A stretch of DNA of 64,000 bases, from NCBI GenBank assembly GCA_905372865.1, contig CAJPQT010000004.1, positions 37,434-101,433 of the forward strand, given 5' to 3'. Under the pieces are notes generated by a model, which saw nothing but the letters and a program-made list of their open reading frames with translations, ran no database searches and was not told where the DNA came from. Shown here one piece after another: positions 17,812-26,436 of this stretch. Positions within the stretch are counted from its first letter, which is position 1, and each line of letters begins with the position of its first letter. The position numbers and the translations under genes are program-made. The stretch is from an uncultured Centipeda sp. GTDB lineage: Bacteria > Bacillota > Negativicutes > Selenomonadales > Selenomonadaceae.

Positions 17812-18927
17812 TTGCGCCGTACATTTTTACTGCTCATCGCACTCATCATCGGCATCCTTGGAATCGCTGCTCCTGCATCGGCGGCATTCAGTGACCGCGC
17901 CAAGGATATGGCAAAGATTACGGGGATTCGCATTGGAAAAACGGATGGGAATGTCCGCATTGTTGTGGATTCCGATCGACCTGTTTCCTATAAATATACC
18001 GTTCTGTCGAATCCAACGCGCGTCGTTCTGGACGTACAGAATGCGTGGATCGCACCGGAGGCAAAGAAGAATACCTCCGTGGATTCGCCGCTTGTCTCCT
18101 CTGTGCGTGCCGCACAGTTCGACGCAGCCACCGTGCGCATCGTTGTGGAGACAACCGTGGGAAAGGGCGGATGGAAGGCCTTCTCCATCGAGGGGGAGAA
18201 GCCACGCATCGTGATGGACTTTGGTGCCGCTCCCGGGACAAAGTCTGCCCCGAAGAGGCCCGTTCCCGTACAGCCGGCGGAGCCTGATGCGGATACGGGC
18301 GATGCCAGCGATACGGATCGGATCCATCGCGACATCGACGCGATCACGGGGATGCGGGGACGGATCATCGCCATTGATCCCGGCCATGGCGGCAGTGACT
18401 CGGGTGCGATCGGACCGACGGGCATTATGGAGAAATCCGTGACCCTGCGCGTCAGCCGCGAGCTCAAGCGTCTCCTCGAAGCGGAGGGGGCACGGGTCGT
18501 CCTTACGCGCACGGGGGACACGGAGGTCTCGTCGAAGGGGGCAAGCGCCACCTCGGTTGAGGAACTTGAGGCACGCTGTGAGGTCGCGAACCGTGCGCAT
18601 GCGGATATCTTCCTGTCGATTCATGCGGATGCGTTTACGAACCGTGAGGTGAAGGGCACGACGACGTATTACTATACGAAGGGGACGGAGCGGTCCAAAC
18701 GCCTCGCAGACAGTGTCCGCACGGCGCTCATCGATGCCATCGGAACACTCGACCGCGGCACACAGACGAGCAATTTCTACGTGGTGAAGCATACAGATAT
18801 GCCTGCGATCCTCGTGGAGATCTCCTTCATCTCGAATCCGGATGAAGAGAAGATGATGAATAGTGAGTCGGGCATTCGGAAGATTGCACAGGGCATTGCG
18901 GACGGTATTGCGGATTACTTTGGCTGA
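17812..18927 (+). CDS. N-acetylmuramoyl-L-alanine amidase (AMIN + Amidase_3)
   Basis: A 371-residue secreted cell-wall hydrolase. A signal peptide (about residues 1-24, ending ASAAFS) is followed by an AMIN targeting domain (about 30-140) and a zinc amidase domain (about 180-371). Ligands and catalytic residues are visible in DPGHGGSDSGAIG, GIMEKSVTL, LSIHADAF and PAILVEISF. It cuts the amide bond between MurNAc and the stem peptide. It starts at TTG 17812 after GGAGGG. It closes the flagellar cluster where fliK and the hook genes might have been expected. Confidence 0.92.
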   Translation: MRRTFLLLIALIIGILGIAAPASAAFSDRAKDMAKITGIRIGKTDGNVRIVVDSDRPVSYKYTVLSNPTRVVLDVQNAWIAPEAKKNTSVDSPLVSSVRAAQFDAATVRIVVETTVGKGGWKAFSIEGEKPRIVMDFGAAPGTKSAPKRPVPVQPAEPDADTGDASDTDRIHRDIDAITGMRGRIIAIDPGHGGSDSGAIGPTGIMEKSVTLRVSRELKRLLEAEGARVVLTRTGDTEVSSKGASATSVEELEARCEVANRAHADIFLSIHADAFTNREVKGTTTYYYTKGTERSKRLADSVRTALIDAIGTLDRGTQTSNFYVVKHTDMPAILVEISFISNPDEEKMMNSESGIRKIAQGIADGIADYFG

Positions 18928-18947
18928 TCGTTGGGGGAGGTGGGAGT

Positions 18948-20312
18948 TTGCAGGAGGTTCATGGCTATCCGGCACGTACGCGGCAGTTCTTCACCGTGCT
19001 CCTCCCGATCCTTGTCACACAGATTTCGCTGATGGCACCGGGGTTCTTCAATACGGTCATGGCGGGGCATATCAGCAAGGAGGATCTCGCGGGCATTGCC
19101 GTTGGCGCAAGCATCTTCTTCCCCGTATTCGGTGCTTTTATCGGGCTTATCTCGGGGCTGACCCCCGTGATCGCACAACACTACGGTGCACGGCGAACAC
19201 GCGCGATCCGAAGCGTCGTTCAGCAAAGTTTTTACTGGGCGACGCTTCTTGCTGTGCTCATCCTCGCGCTTGGCATTCTGACCATTCCGGCATTTGTTCA
19301 TGCACTTGCGCTCGAACCCGTGGTCGAGGACATCACGATGGAGTATCTCTCCTATATCTCATGCGGTCTGATTCCGGTTGCACCTGCCGTTGTGCTGCGC
19401 AATCTCATTGATGCGCACGGGCGGACGAACCTCACCATGTATATCACGATTGCAACGATCCCGATCAACATCGTGCTCAACTACATCTTCATGTACGGGG
19501 TGTTCGGCGTGCCTGCGTTCGGCGGGGCGGGGGCGGGGCTTGGCGCAGCACTGAGCTACGGCATATTCCTCGTGTTGAATGTCATTGCCGTGCTCACAAT
19601 CAAGCAGTTTGCGCGCTACCATGTACTTGTACATTTGCCGAAGCCGATTCTCGGTGACTGGTGGGCACTGCTCGCGATCTGCATTCCGATCGGGCTGACC
19701 ATCTTTTGTGAGCAGAGCATCTTCGGTGCAGTCGGCCTGTTGATGGCGGCGTACGGTACGACGGTACTCGCTGCGCATCAGGCTGCGATGAACTTCACCA
19801 CCATTGTCTATATGCTGCCGCTCTCCGTCTCGATGGCGATTACCATATTGGTCGGCTTCGAGGTCGGCGGCGGGCGCGAGAACGGGGCGCGTGCCTATAT
19901 TCGCCTCAGCCGCGTGCTGACCCTCGTCTTTGTCGGTGCGATCGCGCTTGTCCTTGCGGCCATGCGGGACTTCGTTGCCGCGCTCTATACGACAAATACG
20001 GAGGTGCAGGAACTCCTGCGCGTTTTCCTGCTCTACGCGCTTGTCATGCAGTTCTGCGACTGTGTGAATGCACCGCTGCAGGGCGCACTGCGCGGCTACA
20101 AGGATGTCACAGTTACGTTCTGGCTCGCCGTGCTCTCGTTTTGGGGCATCGGTTTGCCGAGCGGCTATGTGCTCGCGGGGTGGACGGAACTCGGCCCCTA
20201 CGGCTACTGGGCGGGGCTGAACGGGGGGATCATTGTCGGTGCCGTCATGCTCATGATCCGCCTGCGCATCATCGAGGAGCGGATGCGCCGTTCTGCTTAT
20301 AGTATTTCCTAA
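18948..20312 (+). CDS. MATE-family multidrug/Na+ efflux transporter
   Basis: A 454-residue integral membrane protein with about 12 transmembrane segments. MATE features include the N-terminal LLPILVTQISLMAPGFFNTV and the repeat motifs GLISGLTPVIAQHYGAR and PLSVSMAITILVGFEVGGGR. It would export cationic drugs or metabolites in exchange for Na+ or H+. The start is TTG 18948, directly after a GGGAGGTGGGAG run; no ATG fits. It sits 20 bp after the amidase gene. Confidence 0.9.
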   Translation: MQEVHGYPARTRQFFTVLLPILVTQISLMAPGFFNTVMAGHISKEDLAGIAVGASIFFPVFGAFIGLISGLTPVIAQHYGARRTRAIRSVVQQSFYWATLLAVLILALGILTIPAFVHALALEPVVEDITMEYLSYISCGLIPVAPAVVLRNLIDAHGRTNLTMYITIATIPINIVLNYIFMYGVFGVPAFGGAGAGLGAALSYGIFLVLNVIAVLTIKQFARYHVLVHLPKPILGDWWALLAICIPIGLTIFCEQSIFGAVGLLMAAYGTTVLAAHQAAMNFTTIVYMLPLSVSMAITILVGFEVGGGRENGARAYIRLSRVLTLVFVGAIALVLAAMRDFVAALYTTNTEVQELLRVFLLYALVMQFCDCVNAPLQGALRGYKDVTVTFWLAVLSFWGIGLPSGYVLAGWTELGPYGYWAGLNGGIIVGAVMLMIRLRIIEERMRRSAYSIS

Positions 20313-20334
20313 GGGGATCATAGGAAATATCCTG

Positions 20335-20362
20335 TTGAATTTCCTGTGAAACGTGGTATTAT
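20335..20362 (+). promoter_or_regulatory. Candidate promoter of ndh
   Basis: TTGAAT (20335-20340) and TATTAT (20357-20362) with a 16-bp spacer. Transcription would start near 20369, leaving a leader of about 95 bases. Confidence 0.5.
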
Positions 20363-20424
20363 GTACCACATGGGGGGAATTCCTCAGACGACAATTTTCT
20401 CACGGGAGGAAATTAACAAACTAT

Positions 20425-20438
20425 GTGATTTTTTTCAC
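20425..20438 (+). promoter_or_regulatory. Candidate Rex operator before ndh
   Basis: GTGA, six T, TCAC: the two half sites of the Rex consensus (TTGTGA-N6-TCACAA) at exactly the right spacing, with partial matches outside. It lies about 25 bases before the ndh start and downstream of the promoter, where a bound repressor would block transcription. Known: Rex senses NADH/NAD+ and controls ndh in Bacillus subtilis. Inferred: the same here. Confidence 0.5.
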
Positions 20439-20462
20439 TATACAACAAGGAGTGGGGTCATT

Positions 20463-21749
20463 ATGGCAGATCAGAAGCATGTTGTCATCGTCGGTGCCGG
20501 ATTCGGCGGCGTGCGTCTCGCAAAGGAACTCGCCCACGAGAATGTGCGTGTTACACTGGTGGATCGGCATAACTATCATCTCTTTCAGCCGCTGCTCTAC
20601 CAGGTGAGTACGGCGGTGCTTTCCGCTTCGGAGATTGCCTATCCCACGCGCCAATTCTTCAAGAACAATCAGAATGTGAATTTCTACATGTCCAAAGTTA
20701 CGGGGGTCGATCAGGATCGCCGTGTGGTCATTACAAAGCACGGTGAGATTTCGTATGACTATCTCGTGCTTGCGGCGGGAGCAACGACAAATTTCTTTGG
20801 CAATCAGAGCGTGGAGCGCAACTCGTATGCAATGAAGACGCTGCAGGAGGCGATTGCCCTGCGCGGGCATATCATCCATGAGTTCGAGCGCGCTGCACGC
20901 AAGACTGCGCCCGAGGAGCGTGAGGCGCGTCAGCGTCACCTCAACTTCGTCATTGTCGGCGGCGGTGCAACAGGCATCGAGATGGCGGGCGCGCTCATGG
21001 AACTCATCGGGGTGTTCAAGAAGGAGTTCCACACGATCGACTTCAGCGAGGTCAGTGTCACGCTGCTTGAGGCGATGGGCTCCGTGCTGCCGATGGTTCC
21101 GCCCGATCTGCAGCAGCATACGATCGATGTGCTGCGCAAGAAAGGCGTGGATGTGCGTCTCAATACGGCGGTCACGGAGTATGACGGCAACGATCTGAAA
21201 CTCAACAGTGGAGAGGTCATCCCAACCAAGACCGTGATCTGGGCGGCGGGTGTGCGTGCACAGGACTTCATCAAGAACTGCGGCAGCGAGGTCGACCGAG
21301 CGGGGCGCGTCATCGTGGAGGAGAATCTGCTCGTGAAGGGCAGTGACCGCGTCTTTGCCATCGGCGACTGCGCGAATTTCCAGCACGGCGATCTGCAGCG
21401 CCCGCTCCCGACGGTTGCACCTGTGGCAACGCAGGAGGCAATGCAGGTCAAGAAGAACATCATGGCGCTGATCGCGGGCAAGACGCCAGATCAGCTCGAA
21501 AAATTCGTCTACCATGATCTCGGCGCGATGGCGACCATCGGCAAGGGCGAGGCCGTCATGAACGGCCCCATTCCGGGGCTTGGCTTTAACCTCAAGATGA
21601 GCGGATTCTTCGCATGGTTTGCGTGGATGCTCGTCCATCTCGTACGCCTTGCGGGCAAGTATGCGGACTTTACGGTCTCCGTCAAGTGGATCTGGAACTT
21701 CTTCTTCGGTACGCGTCTGGCACGCATCATCCACAGCAAATTGGAGTAA
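20463..21749 (+). CDS. ndh: Type II NADH dehydrogenase (NDH-2)
   Basis: Single-subunit, non-proton-pumping NADH:quinone oxidoreductase. It has the FAD-binding KHVVIVGAGFGGVRLAKELA near the N-terminus, the NADH-binding FVIVGGGATGIEMAGALMEL, the FAD motif GSDRVFAIGDCANF and a C-terminal hydrophobic/amphipathic stretch (FFAWFAWMLVHLVRLAGKYA) that binds the membrane. It has 428 residues from ATG 20463, which has an AAGGAG Shine-Dalgarno. The open frame reaches further upstream but would run through the promoter. Confidence 0.95.
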   Translation: MADQKHVVIVGAGFGGVRLAKELAHENVRVTLVDRHNYHLFQPLLYQVSTAVLSASEIAYPTRQFFKNNQNVNFYMSKVTGVDQDRRVVITKHGEISYDYLVLAAGATTNFFGNQSVERNSYAMKTLQEAIALRGHIIHEFERAARKTAPEEREARQRHLNFVIVGGGATGIEMAGALMELIGVFKKEFHTIDFSEVSVTLLEAMGSVLPMVPPDLQQHTIDVLRKKGVDVRLNTAVTEYDGNDLKLNSGEVIPTKTVIWAAGVRAQDFIKNCGSEVDRAGRVIVEENLLVKGSDRVFAIGDCANFQHGDLQRPLPTVAPVATQEAMQVKKNIMALIAGKTPDQLEKFVYHDLGAMATIGKGEAVMNGPIPGLGFNLKMSGFFAWFAWMLVHLVRLAGKYADFTVSVKWIWNFFFGTRLARIIHSKLE

Positions 21750-21752
21750 CAC

Positions 21753-21781
21753 TTGCACCCTGCGCAGATTTATGCTATACT
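21753..21781 (+). promoter_or_regulatory. Strong extended -10 promoter of rpmE
   Basis: TTGCAC (21753-21758), 17-bp spacer, TATACT (21776-21781) preceded by TGC (extended -10). It begins only four bases after the ndh stop, so rpmE has its own promoter. Confidence 0.75.
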
Positions 21782-21800
21782 TGCGCGGTAATGAACGCAG

Positions 21801-21899
21801 GGCGTTTGTTGACCTAACTCGTTCTCGGCGAGACAGCCGAGTTCAACCAAGCGTGCACAAGTACGCTTGTATCCGGCAAAAGAAACGAGGTGTATCAAA
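21801..21899 (+). promoter_or_regulatory. Structured leader of rpmE, possible L31 autoregulatory RNA
   Basis: The untranslated leader of about 110 bases holds two clean hairpins. CTCGGC/GCCGAG (21824-21829 with 21836-21841) is nested inside a second pairing AACTCG/CGAGTT and GTTGA/TCAAC. CAAGCGT/ACGCTTG (21848-21854 with 21863-21869) ends about 20 bases before the Shine-Dalgarno. Leaders controlling rpmE through L31 binding are known in several phyla. I cannot say whether this matches a described class. Confidence 0.5.
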
Positions 21900-22100
21900 A
21901 TGAAAGAGGGCATTCATCCCGAGTTCTTCGAGGCGACGGTGACGTGCGGCTGCGGCAACACGTTCACGACGGGCTCGACGAAGCAGGATCTGCGCATCGA
22001 CGTATGCTCGAAGTGCCATCCGTTCTTCACGGGGCGTCAGCGCGACGTTCAGGCGGGCGGACGCATCGAGAAGTTCCAGAAGCGCTACGCACGGAAATAG
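21900..22100 (+). CDS. rpmE: 50S ribosomal protein L31 (zinc-binding form)
   Basis: A 66-residue protein beginning MKEGIHPEFFEATVTCGCGN. The four cysteines (CGC and CSKC) mark the zinc-binding C+ type. The tail GGRIEKFQKRYARK is standard. The start ATG 21900 follows GAGGTG. Confidence 0.97.
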   Translation: MKEGIHPEFFEATVTCGCGNTFTTGSTKQDLRIDVCSKCHPFFTGRQRDVQAGGRIEKFQKRYARK

Positions 22101-22167
22101 CAGCGTGGGTGAGGTGCATGGTACCTTGCCTCTTCGCCGCACGAAAACAGGGAGAGGCTGTTGTACG

Positions 22168-22194
22168 AGAGATCGTGCAATGGTCTCTTTTTTT
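22168..22194 (+). terminator. Probable terminator after rpmE
   Basis: A short hairpin AGAGA(T)C/GTCTCT followed by seven T. The stem is weak, but the T-run and the place 67 bases after the stop support it. Just before it, GCCTCT/AGAGGC with GTAC/GTAC (about 22119-22166) can form a second, larger hairpin. Confidence 0.5.
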
Positions 22195-22235
22195 CTACGA
22201 AAAATGCCATGGAAAATTTCAGGTGTGTCGCCCCA

Positions 22236-22380
22236 CGCAGAACCCTCGTTGCGCAAGCGGTCGGGCACTTATCTGCCGAAATACCTGCGGATTCCAAACG
22301 CGCTTCGCTTGAACGAATAAAATCCGCAGGGGGCAGAACGTGCCCTCTCTTCCGCTTACTTCACTAGGGTTTGCTTAGGG
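22236..22380 (+). repeat. Structured intergenic repeat, copy 1
   Basis: One of three 145-nt elements in this window. The core hairpin CCTGCGGATT/AATCCGCAGG (22284-22293 with 22321-22330) encloses a conserved loop (about 22296-22316). Outside it pair CTGCC/GGCAG, GGGCAC/GTGCCC, AAGCGG/CCGCTT and AACCCT/AGGGTT, so the whole element forms one long hairpin. It fills the gap between rpmE and the DUF1385 gene. Short ORFs across it are artefacts of the repeat. Confidence 0.85.
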
Positions 22381-22443
22381 GCATCACGCATCCGCATGAC
22401 AGATTCATTTTTCGCAACAGTATTATAGAGCAAAGGAAATCCT

Positions 22444-23358
22444 ATGCCAAAGAAAATTACCGACCTTGCGGTCGGCGGGCAGGCGGTCATCGAGGGGGTC
22501 ATGATGCGCGACGCGAATAAGACCGCGACCGCCGTACGCCTTCCAAACGGGGAAATCGAAGTGGAGACGCATCCCGTCACGTCGATCCGTGACCGCTATC
22601 CAGTCCTCAATCTGCCGCTGATTCGCGGCTCTGTCATCATGGTGGAATCCCTCGTCATCGGGATGCGCGCGCTCTCGTTCTCCGCACAGGCGGCGGGCGA
22701 GGAGGACGAGCAGATGACGAAGAAGGAGATCGCGATGACGATCCTCTTCGCACTCGTGCTTGCGAGCGTGCTCTTCATCGTCATCCCGACGGGGGCGGCG
22801 CATCTCGCGGCGGCGTATACAGACGATCCCGTTGTGTTCAACTTGATCGAGGGCGGCATTCGGCTCGCCGTATTCCTCCTCTATATCTGGGGGATCTCGT
22901 TTATGGGCGGGATTCGCCGCGTGTTCCAGTACCACGGTGCGGAGCACAAGACCATCCACTGCTATGAGGCGGGAGAGGCACTGACCGTGGAGAACGTACA
23001 GAAGTTTCCGCGTCTGCATCCGCGCTGCGGAACGAACTTCCTGCTGATTGTCATGGTCGTCGCCATCGTCTTTCACGTCTTCTTCGGCTGGCCCGACCTC
23101 TGGCTGCGGATTCTGAGCCGTCTCGCTGTCCTGCCCGTGGTCGCGGGCGTCTCGTACGAGATCATCCGCTTTGCGGGGCGCAGCGAGAACCGCATCGTGC
23201 GCATCATGATTACTCCGGGCCTGTGGCTGCAGTACCTCACAACGCGCCCGCCCGAGGGCGAGATGGTGGAGGTCGCCATCGAAAGCCTCAAGGCGGTACT
23301 GCCGGAGGAGGATATTCCCGCAGGGAGCGGGAACTATCGAAAGGAGGCAACGTGTTAA
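22444..23358 (+). CDS. DUF1385 membrane protein
   Basis: A 304-residue protein of the DUF1385 family, function unknown, often found near prfA and prmC in Firmicutes. Signatures are the start GGQAVIEGVMMRDANKTATA, the mid-region GGIRRVFQYHGAEHKTIHCY and LHPRCGTNFLLIVM. About four transmembrane segments are seen. It is probably the first gene of the operon DUF1385-prfA-prmC. The conserved His/Cys residues suggest a metal or catalytic site, but no reaction is established. Confidence 0.9.
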   Translation: MPKKITDLAVGGQAVIEGVMMRDANKTATAVRLPNGEIEVETHPVTSIRDRYPVLNLPLIRGSVIMVESLVIGMRALSFSAQAAGEEDEQMTKKEIAMTILFALVLASVLFIVIPTGAAHLAAAYTDDPVVFNLIEGGIRLAVFLLYIWGISFMGGIRRVFQYHGAEHKTIHCYEAGEALTVENVQKFPRLHPRCGTNFLLIVMVVAIVFHVFFGWPDLWLRILSRLAVLPVVAGVSYEIIRFAGRSENRIVRIMITPGLWLQYLTTRPPEGEMVEVAIESLKAVLPEEDIPAGSGNYRKEATC

Positions 23359-24416
23359 GCAAACTCAATGCCGTTGCGGAGAAATACCGCGAACTGGAGG
23401 CACTCCTCAGCGATCCCGACGTGATGGCGGATATGGAAAAATGGCAGCGGTACACGCGCGAGCATGCGGCACTCACGCCGATTGTCGAGGCATATCATTC
23501 CTACCAACAGGCACTCGCGACCATCGACGAGGACAAGGAAATGCTCGCCGAGGCGGATGCCGAGATGAAGGAGATGCTCAACGAGGAGATTGCAGAGGCG
23601 GAGGCACGCCGTGATGCGCTCGCCGATCAGCTGCCGATTCTCCTCCTGCCACGCGACCCGAACGATGACAAGAACGTCATTGTCGAGATCCGCGGCGGTG
23701 TGGGCGGGGAGGAGGCAGCGCTCTTTGCCGCCAGTCTCTTCCGCATGTATGCGCGCTACGCCGAGCGGCAGGGCTGGCGGACGGAGATCCTGAGCAGCAA
23801 CCCAACAGAAATCGGCGGCTTTAAGGAAATATCGTTCCTTGTGAGCGGCGCGGGCGCGTACAGTCGTCTGAAATACGAGAGCGGCACGCACCGCGTGCAG
23901 CGCATCCCTGTCACGGAGTCGGGCGGGCGCATCCATACCTCGGCGGTTACGGTCGCCGTCCTGCCCGAGGCGGAGGAGGTTGAGGTCACCGTCGATCCGA
24001 ACGATCTGCGCATCGATACCTACTGCGCCTCGGGGGCGGGCGGTCAGTACGTCAACCGTACGGAGACCGCGATCCGCATCACACACATCCCGACGGGCAT
24101 CGTCGTGCAGTGCCAGGACGAGAAGTCGCAGCTCAAGAACCGTGAGAAGGCGATGAAGGTGCTGCGTGCGCGGCTCTACGACCGCGCACAGCAGGAGCAG
24201 GCGGATGCCGTCGCTGCCGACCGCCGCAGTCAGGTCGGCTCGGGCGACCGCAGTGAGCGCATACGCACCTATAATTTTCCGCAGGGGCGCGTCACCGATC
24301 ACCGCATCGGGCTGACCCTCTACAAGATCGACGCAGTGCTCGATGGGGAACTCGACGAGATTCTCGCAGGGCTTATCACGGCGGATCAGGCGGAACGTCT
24401 GAAACAGGTGAACTGA
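23352..24416 (+). CDS. prfA: Peptide chain release factor 1
   Basis: A 354-residue class I release factor reading UAA and UAG. The stop-recognition tripeptide is PVT (in HRVQRIPVTESGG), the RF1 PxT type, and the peptidyl-tRNA hydrolysis motif is in GAGGQYVNRTETA. It starts at GTG 23352, four bases after AAGGAGG and overlapping the DUF1385 stop. The longer open frame upstream lies inside that gene. The RF1 methylase gene prmC follows with a TGATG overlap. Confidence 0.96.
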   Translation: MLSKLNAVAEKYRELEALLSDPDVMADMEKWQRYTREHAALTPIVEAYHSYQQALATIDEDKEMLAEADAEMKEMLNEEIAEAEARRDALADQLPILLLPRDPNDDKNVIVEIRGGVGGEEAALFAASLFRMYARYAERQGWRTEILSSNPTEIGGFKEISFLVSGAGAYSRLKYESGTHRVQRIPVTESGGRIHTSAVTVAVLPEAEEVEVTVDPNDLRIDTYCASGAGGQYVNRTETAIRITHIPTGIVVQCQDEKSQLKNREKAMKVLRARLYDRAQQEQADAVAADRRSQVGSGDRSERIRTYNFPQGRVTDHRIGLTLYKIDAVLDGELDEILAGLITADQAERLKQVN

Positions 24417-25294
24417 TGGCAGAACGCGTGTGGACGATCGCGGATATTCTCGCATGGACGGCGGATTTTTTTCAGCTGCATGGGATCGAGAGTCCGCGTC
24501 TTGACGCAGAGGTACTGCTTGCTGCCGTGCTCGGCAGGGATCGGATGTATCTCTATGTGCATTTTGATGAACCGCTTGAGCCGGAGGAGCTTGCGCAGTT
24601 TCGTTCCCACGTGAAGGAGCGGGCGGCGCATGTGCCGCTTGCGTACGTGCTCGGGCGGCGCGAGTTTATGGGCCTCGGCTTTCGTGTGACGCGCGATACA
24701 CTGATTCCGCGTCCCGATACGGAGATTCTTGTGCAGTGCGCCGTGGATTTCCTGCGTGCCCGGAGGGAAGCGGGGGAGACGGCGTGCACCATTGCCGATG
24801 TCGGGACGGGAACGGGGGCGATTGCACTCTCGACGCTTCGCTATACGGAGGGAACGCGTGCGGATGCCGTGGATATCTCATCCGCCGCCGCAGCAGTTGC
24901 GCGTGACAACGCAGAGATGCTGGACCTGACGGAGCGCGTTGAGGTTCATGTCGGGGATCTGCTCGCGCCGCTTGCGGGGCGCAGGTACGATATGATCCTA
25001 TCGAATCCGCCGTACATTCCCACGGCGGATATTGCGACGCTGATGCCCGAAGTTCGCGCCTATGAGCCGCACCTCGCGCTCGACGGCGGTGCGGACGGGC
25101 TGAACATCTATCGCCGTCTGATGTCGGAGGCTCCCGCTCTCTTGAAAGATGGCGGTGCAATCGCGGTTGAGGTCGGCATCGATGAGGCACGTGCGGTTGC
25201 GGCACTCGCTATGACACATCCGCGTATTGTGCGGACGGAGACACTGAAGGATCTCGGCGGGATTGAGCGCGTTGTGGTGGGGTATACGGTGTAA
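24416..25294 (+). CDS. prmC: Release factor glutamine methyltransferase PrmC
   Basis: SAM-dependent enzyme that methylates the Gln of the release-factor GGQ loop. The SAM-binding motif is VGTGTGAIALS and the catalytic motif is SNPPYIPTADI, followed by LALDGGADGLNIYRRL. It has 292 residues, typical. The ATG overlaps the prfA stop, so it is coupled to its substrate gene. Confidence 0.95.
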   Translation: MAERVWTIADILAWTADFFQLHGIESPRLDAEVLLAAVLGRDRMYLYVHFDEPLEPEELAQFRSHVKERAAHVPLAYVLGRREFMGLGFRVTRDTLIPRPDTEILVQCAVDFLRARREAGETACTIADVGTGTGAIALSTLRYTEGTRADAVDISSAAAAVARDNAEMLDLTERVEVHVGDLLAPLAGRRYDMILSNPPYIPTADIATLMPEVRAYEPHLALDGGADGLNIYRRLMSEAPALLKDGGAIAVEVGIDEARAVAALAMTHPRIVRTETLKDLGGIERVVVGYTV

Positions 25295-25350
25295 CCTGGG
25301 ATTTACCCATGCTTCGCAGAACATAAATTTTTCATCAGAGGAGGGACAGC

Positions 25351-26403
25351 ATGAACACGGAGATCCTTCGCCCGACATCGTCCGCAGACTTTGCGCGTGC
25401 CGCCGCAATGATCCGCAGTGGTGCGCTTGTCGCGTTTCCAACGGAGACGGTCTACGGGCTCAGTGCAAACGGGCTGGATGCGGCGGCGTGCGCGCGCATC
25501 TACGCGGCGAAGGGACGCCCCTCCGACAATCCGCTCATCCTCCATATCGCAGATCTTTCGATGGCGTACGAGATTGCACGCGAAGTGCCGCCAACTGCCG
25601 CGCATCTGCTGACAGCGTTTGCCCCCGGCCCCCTCACCGTCATCCTGCCGAAAGCCGCACACATCCCCGACATCGTCACGGGCGGACTTGCGACCGTCGG
25701 CGTCCGCTGCCCCGACCACGATGTCGCGCGTAAGCTGATCCGTGCGGCGGGTGTGCCGATCGCCGCACCGTCTGCGAATACATCGGGGCGGCCGAGCCCG
25801 ACTTCGGCAGCGATGGTCTATGCGGATATGGCGGGGCGTATTCCGCTCATCCTCGACGGTGGGAGCTGCCGTTTGGGGGTGGAGTCTGCCATTGTCGACT
25901 GCACGGAGGGGGACATCGTTACCATCCTTCGCCCCGGTGCCGTTACACGCGAGATGATTGCGGCGGAGCTGCCGCACATCGAGGTGCGGATGGACGCTGC
26001 GCTCATGGCAGCGGACGAAGCACCGCGTGCACCCGGGATGAAGTACACGCACTATGCACCGCGCGCCCCGCTCACCGTCTATGTGGGGACGGGGACAGAT
26101 GTCGCTGCGGCACTGCGGGAGGAGATCCTGCGCCGCACGGCGGCAGGGGAGCGGCCTGCCGTGATCGCGAGCAATGAGACCCTTACGGTACTGCACGACA
26201 TCGTTCCCGCAGCGCATACCTACAACTGCGGCGCACGCGGCAATCACAGCGCATTTGCATCCTGTCTCTACGATGCCCTCCGCCATTTTGACGATATGCC
26301 TGTGACCTCCCTCATTGCTGAAGGAACGGCCACGGTCGGGCTGGGGACTGCGATTATGAACCGCCTGCGCAAGGCAAGCGGCGGAGATGTTCGCCTTGTG
26401 TGA
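25351..26403 (+). CDS. L-threonylcarbamoyladenylate synthase (Sua5/YwlC)
   Basis: A 350-residue protein with the YrdC-like domain (about residues 10-200: VAFPTETVYGLSANG, KGRPSDNPLILHI, PGPLTVIL, APSANTSGRPSPT) and the C-terminal Sua5 domain (SPGMKYTHYAP-like PGMKYTHYAPRAPLTVYVG). It makes threonylcarbamoyl-AMP for the t6A37 modification of ANN-decoding tRNAs. An AGGAGGG Shine-Dalgarno is present. It is 57 bp from prmC and probably in the same operon. Confidence 0.94.
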   Translation: MNTEILRPTSSADFARAAAMIRSGALVAFPTETVYGLSANGLDAAACARIYAAKGRPSDNPLILHIADLSMAYEIAREVPPTAAHLLTAFAPGPLTVILPKAAHIPDIVTGGLATVGVRCPDHDVARKLIRAAGVPIAAPSANTSGRPSPTSAAMVYADMAGRIPLILDGGSCRLGVESAIVDCTEGDIVTILRPGAVTREMIAAELPHIEVRMDAALMAADEAPRAPGMKYTHYAPRAPLTVYVGTGTDVAAALREEILRRTAAGERPAVIASNETLTVLHDIVPAAHTYNCGARGNHSAFASCLYDALRHFDDMPVTSLIAEGTATVGLGTAIMNRLRKASGGDVRLV

Positions 26404-26436
26404 AATACGGTGCGGTGTGCTCGCCGGCAAATCAAA

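Noticed and set aside
22105..22320. Short ORFs over repeat copy 1
   Set aside because: They run through the hairpin repeat. The other two copies do not preserve the reading frames, while the base pairing is preserved.
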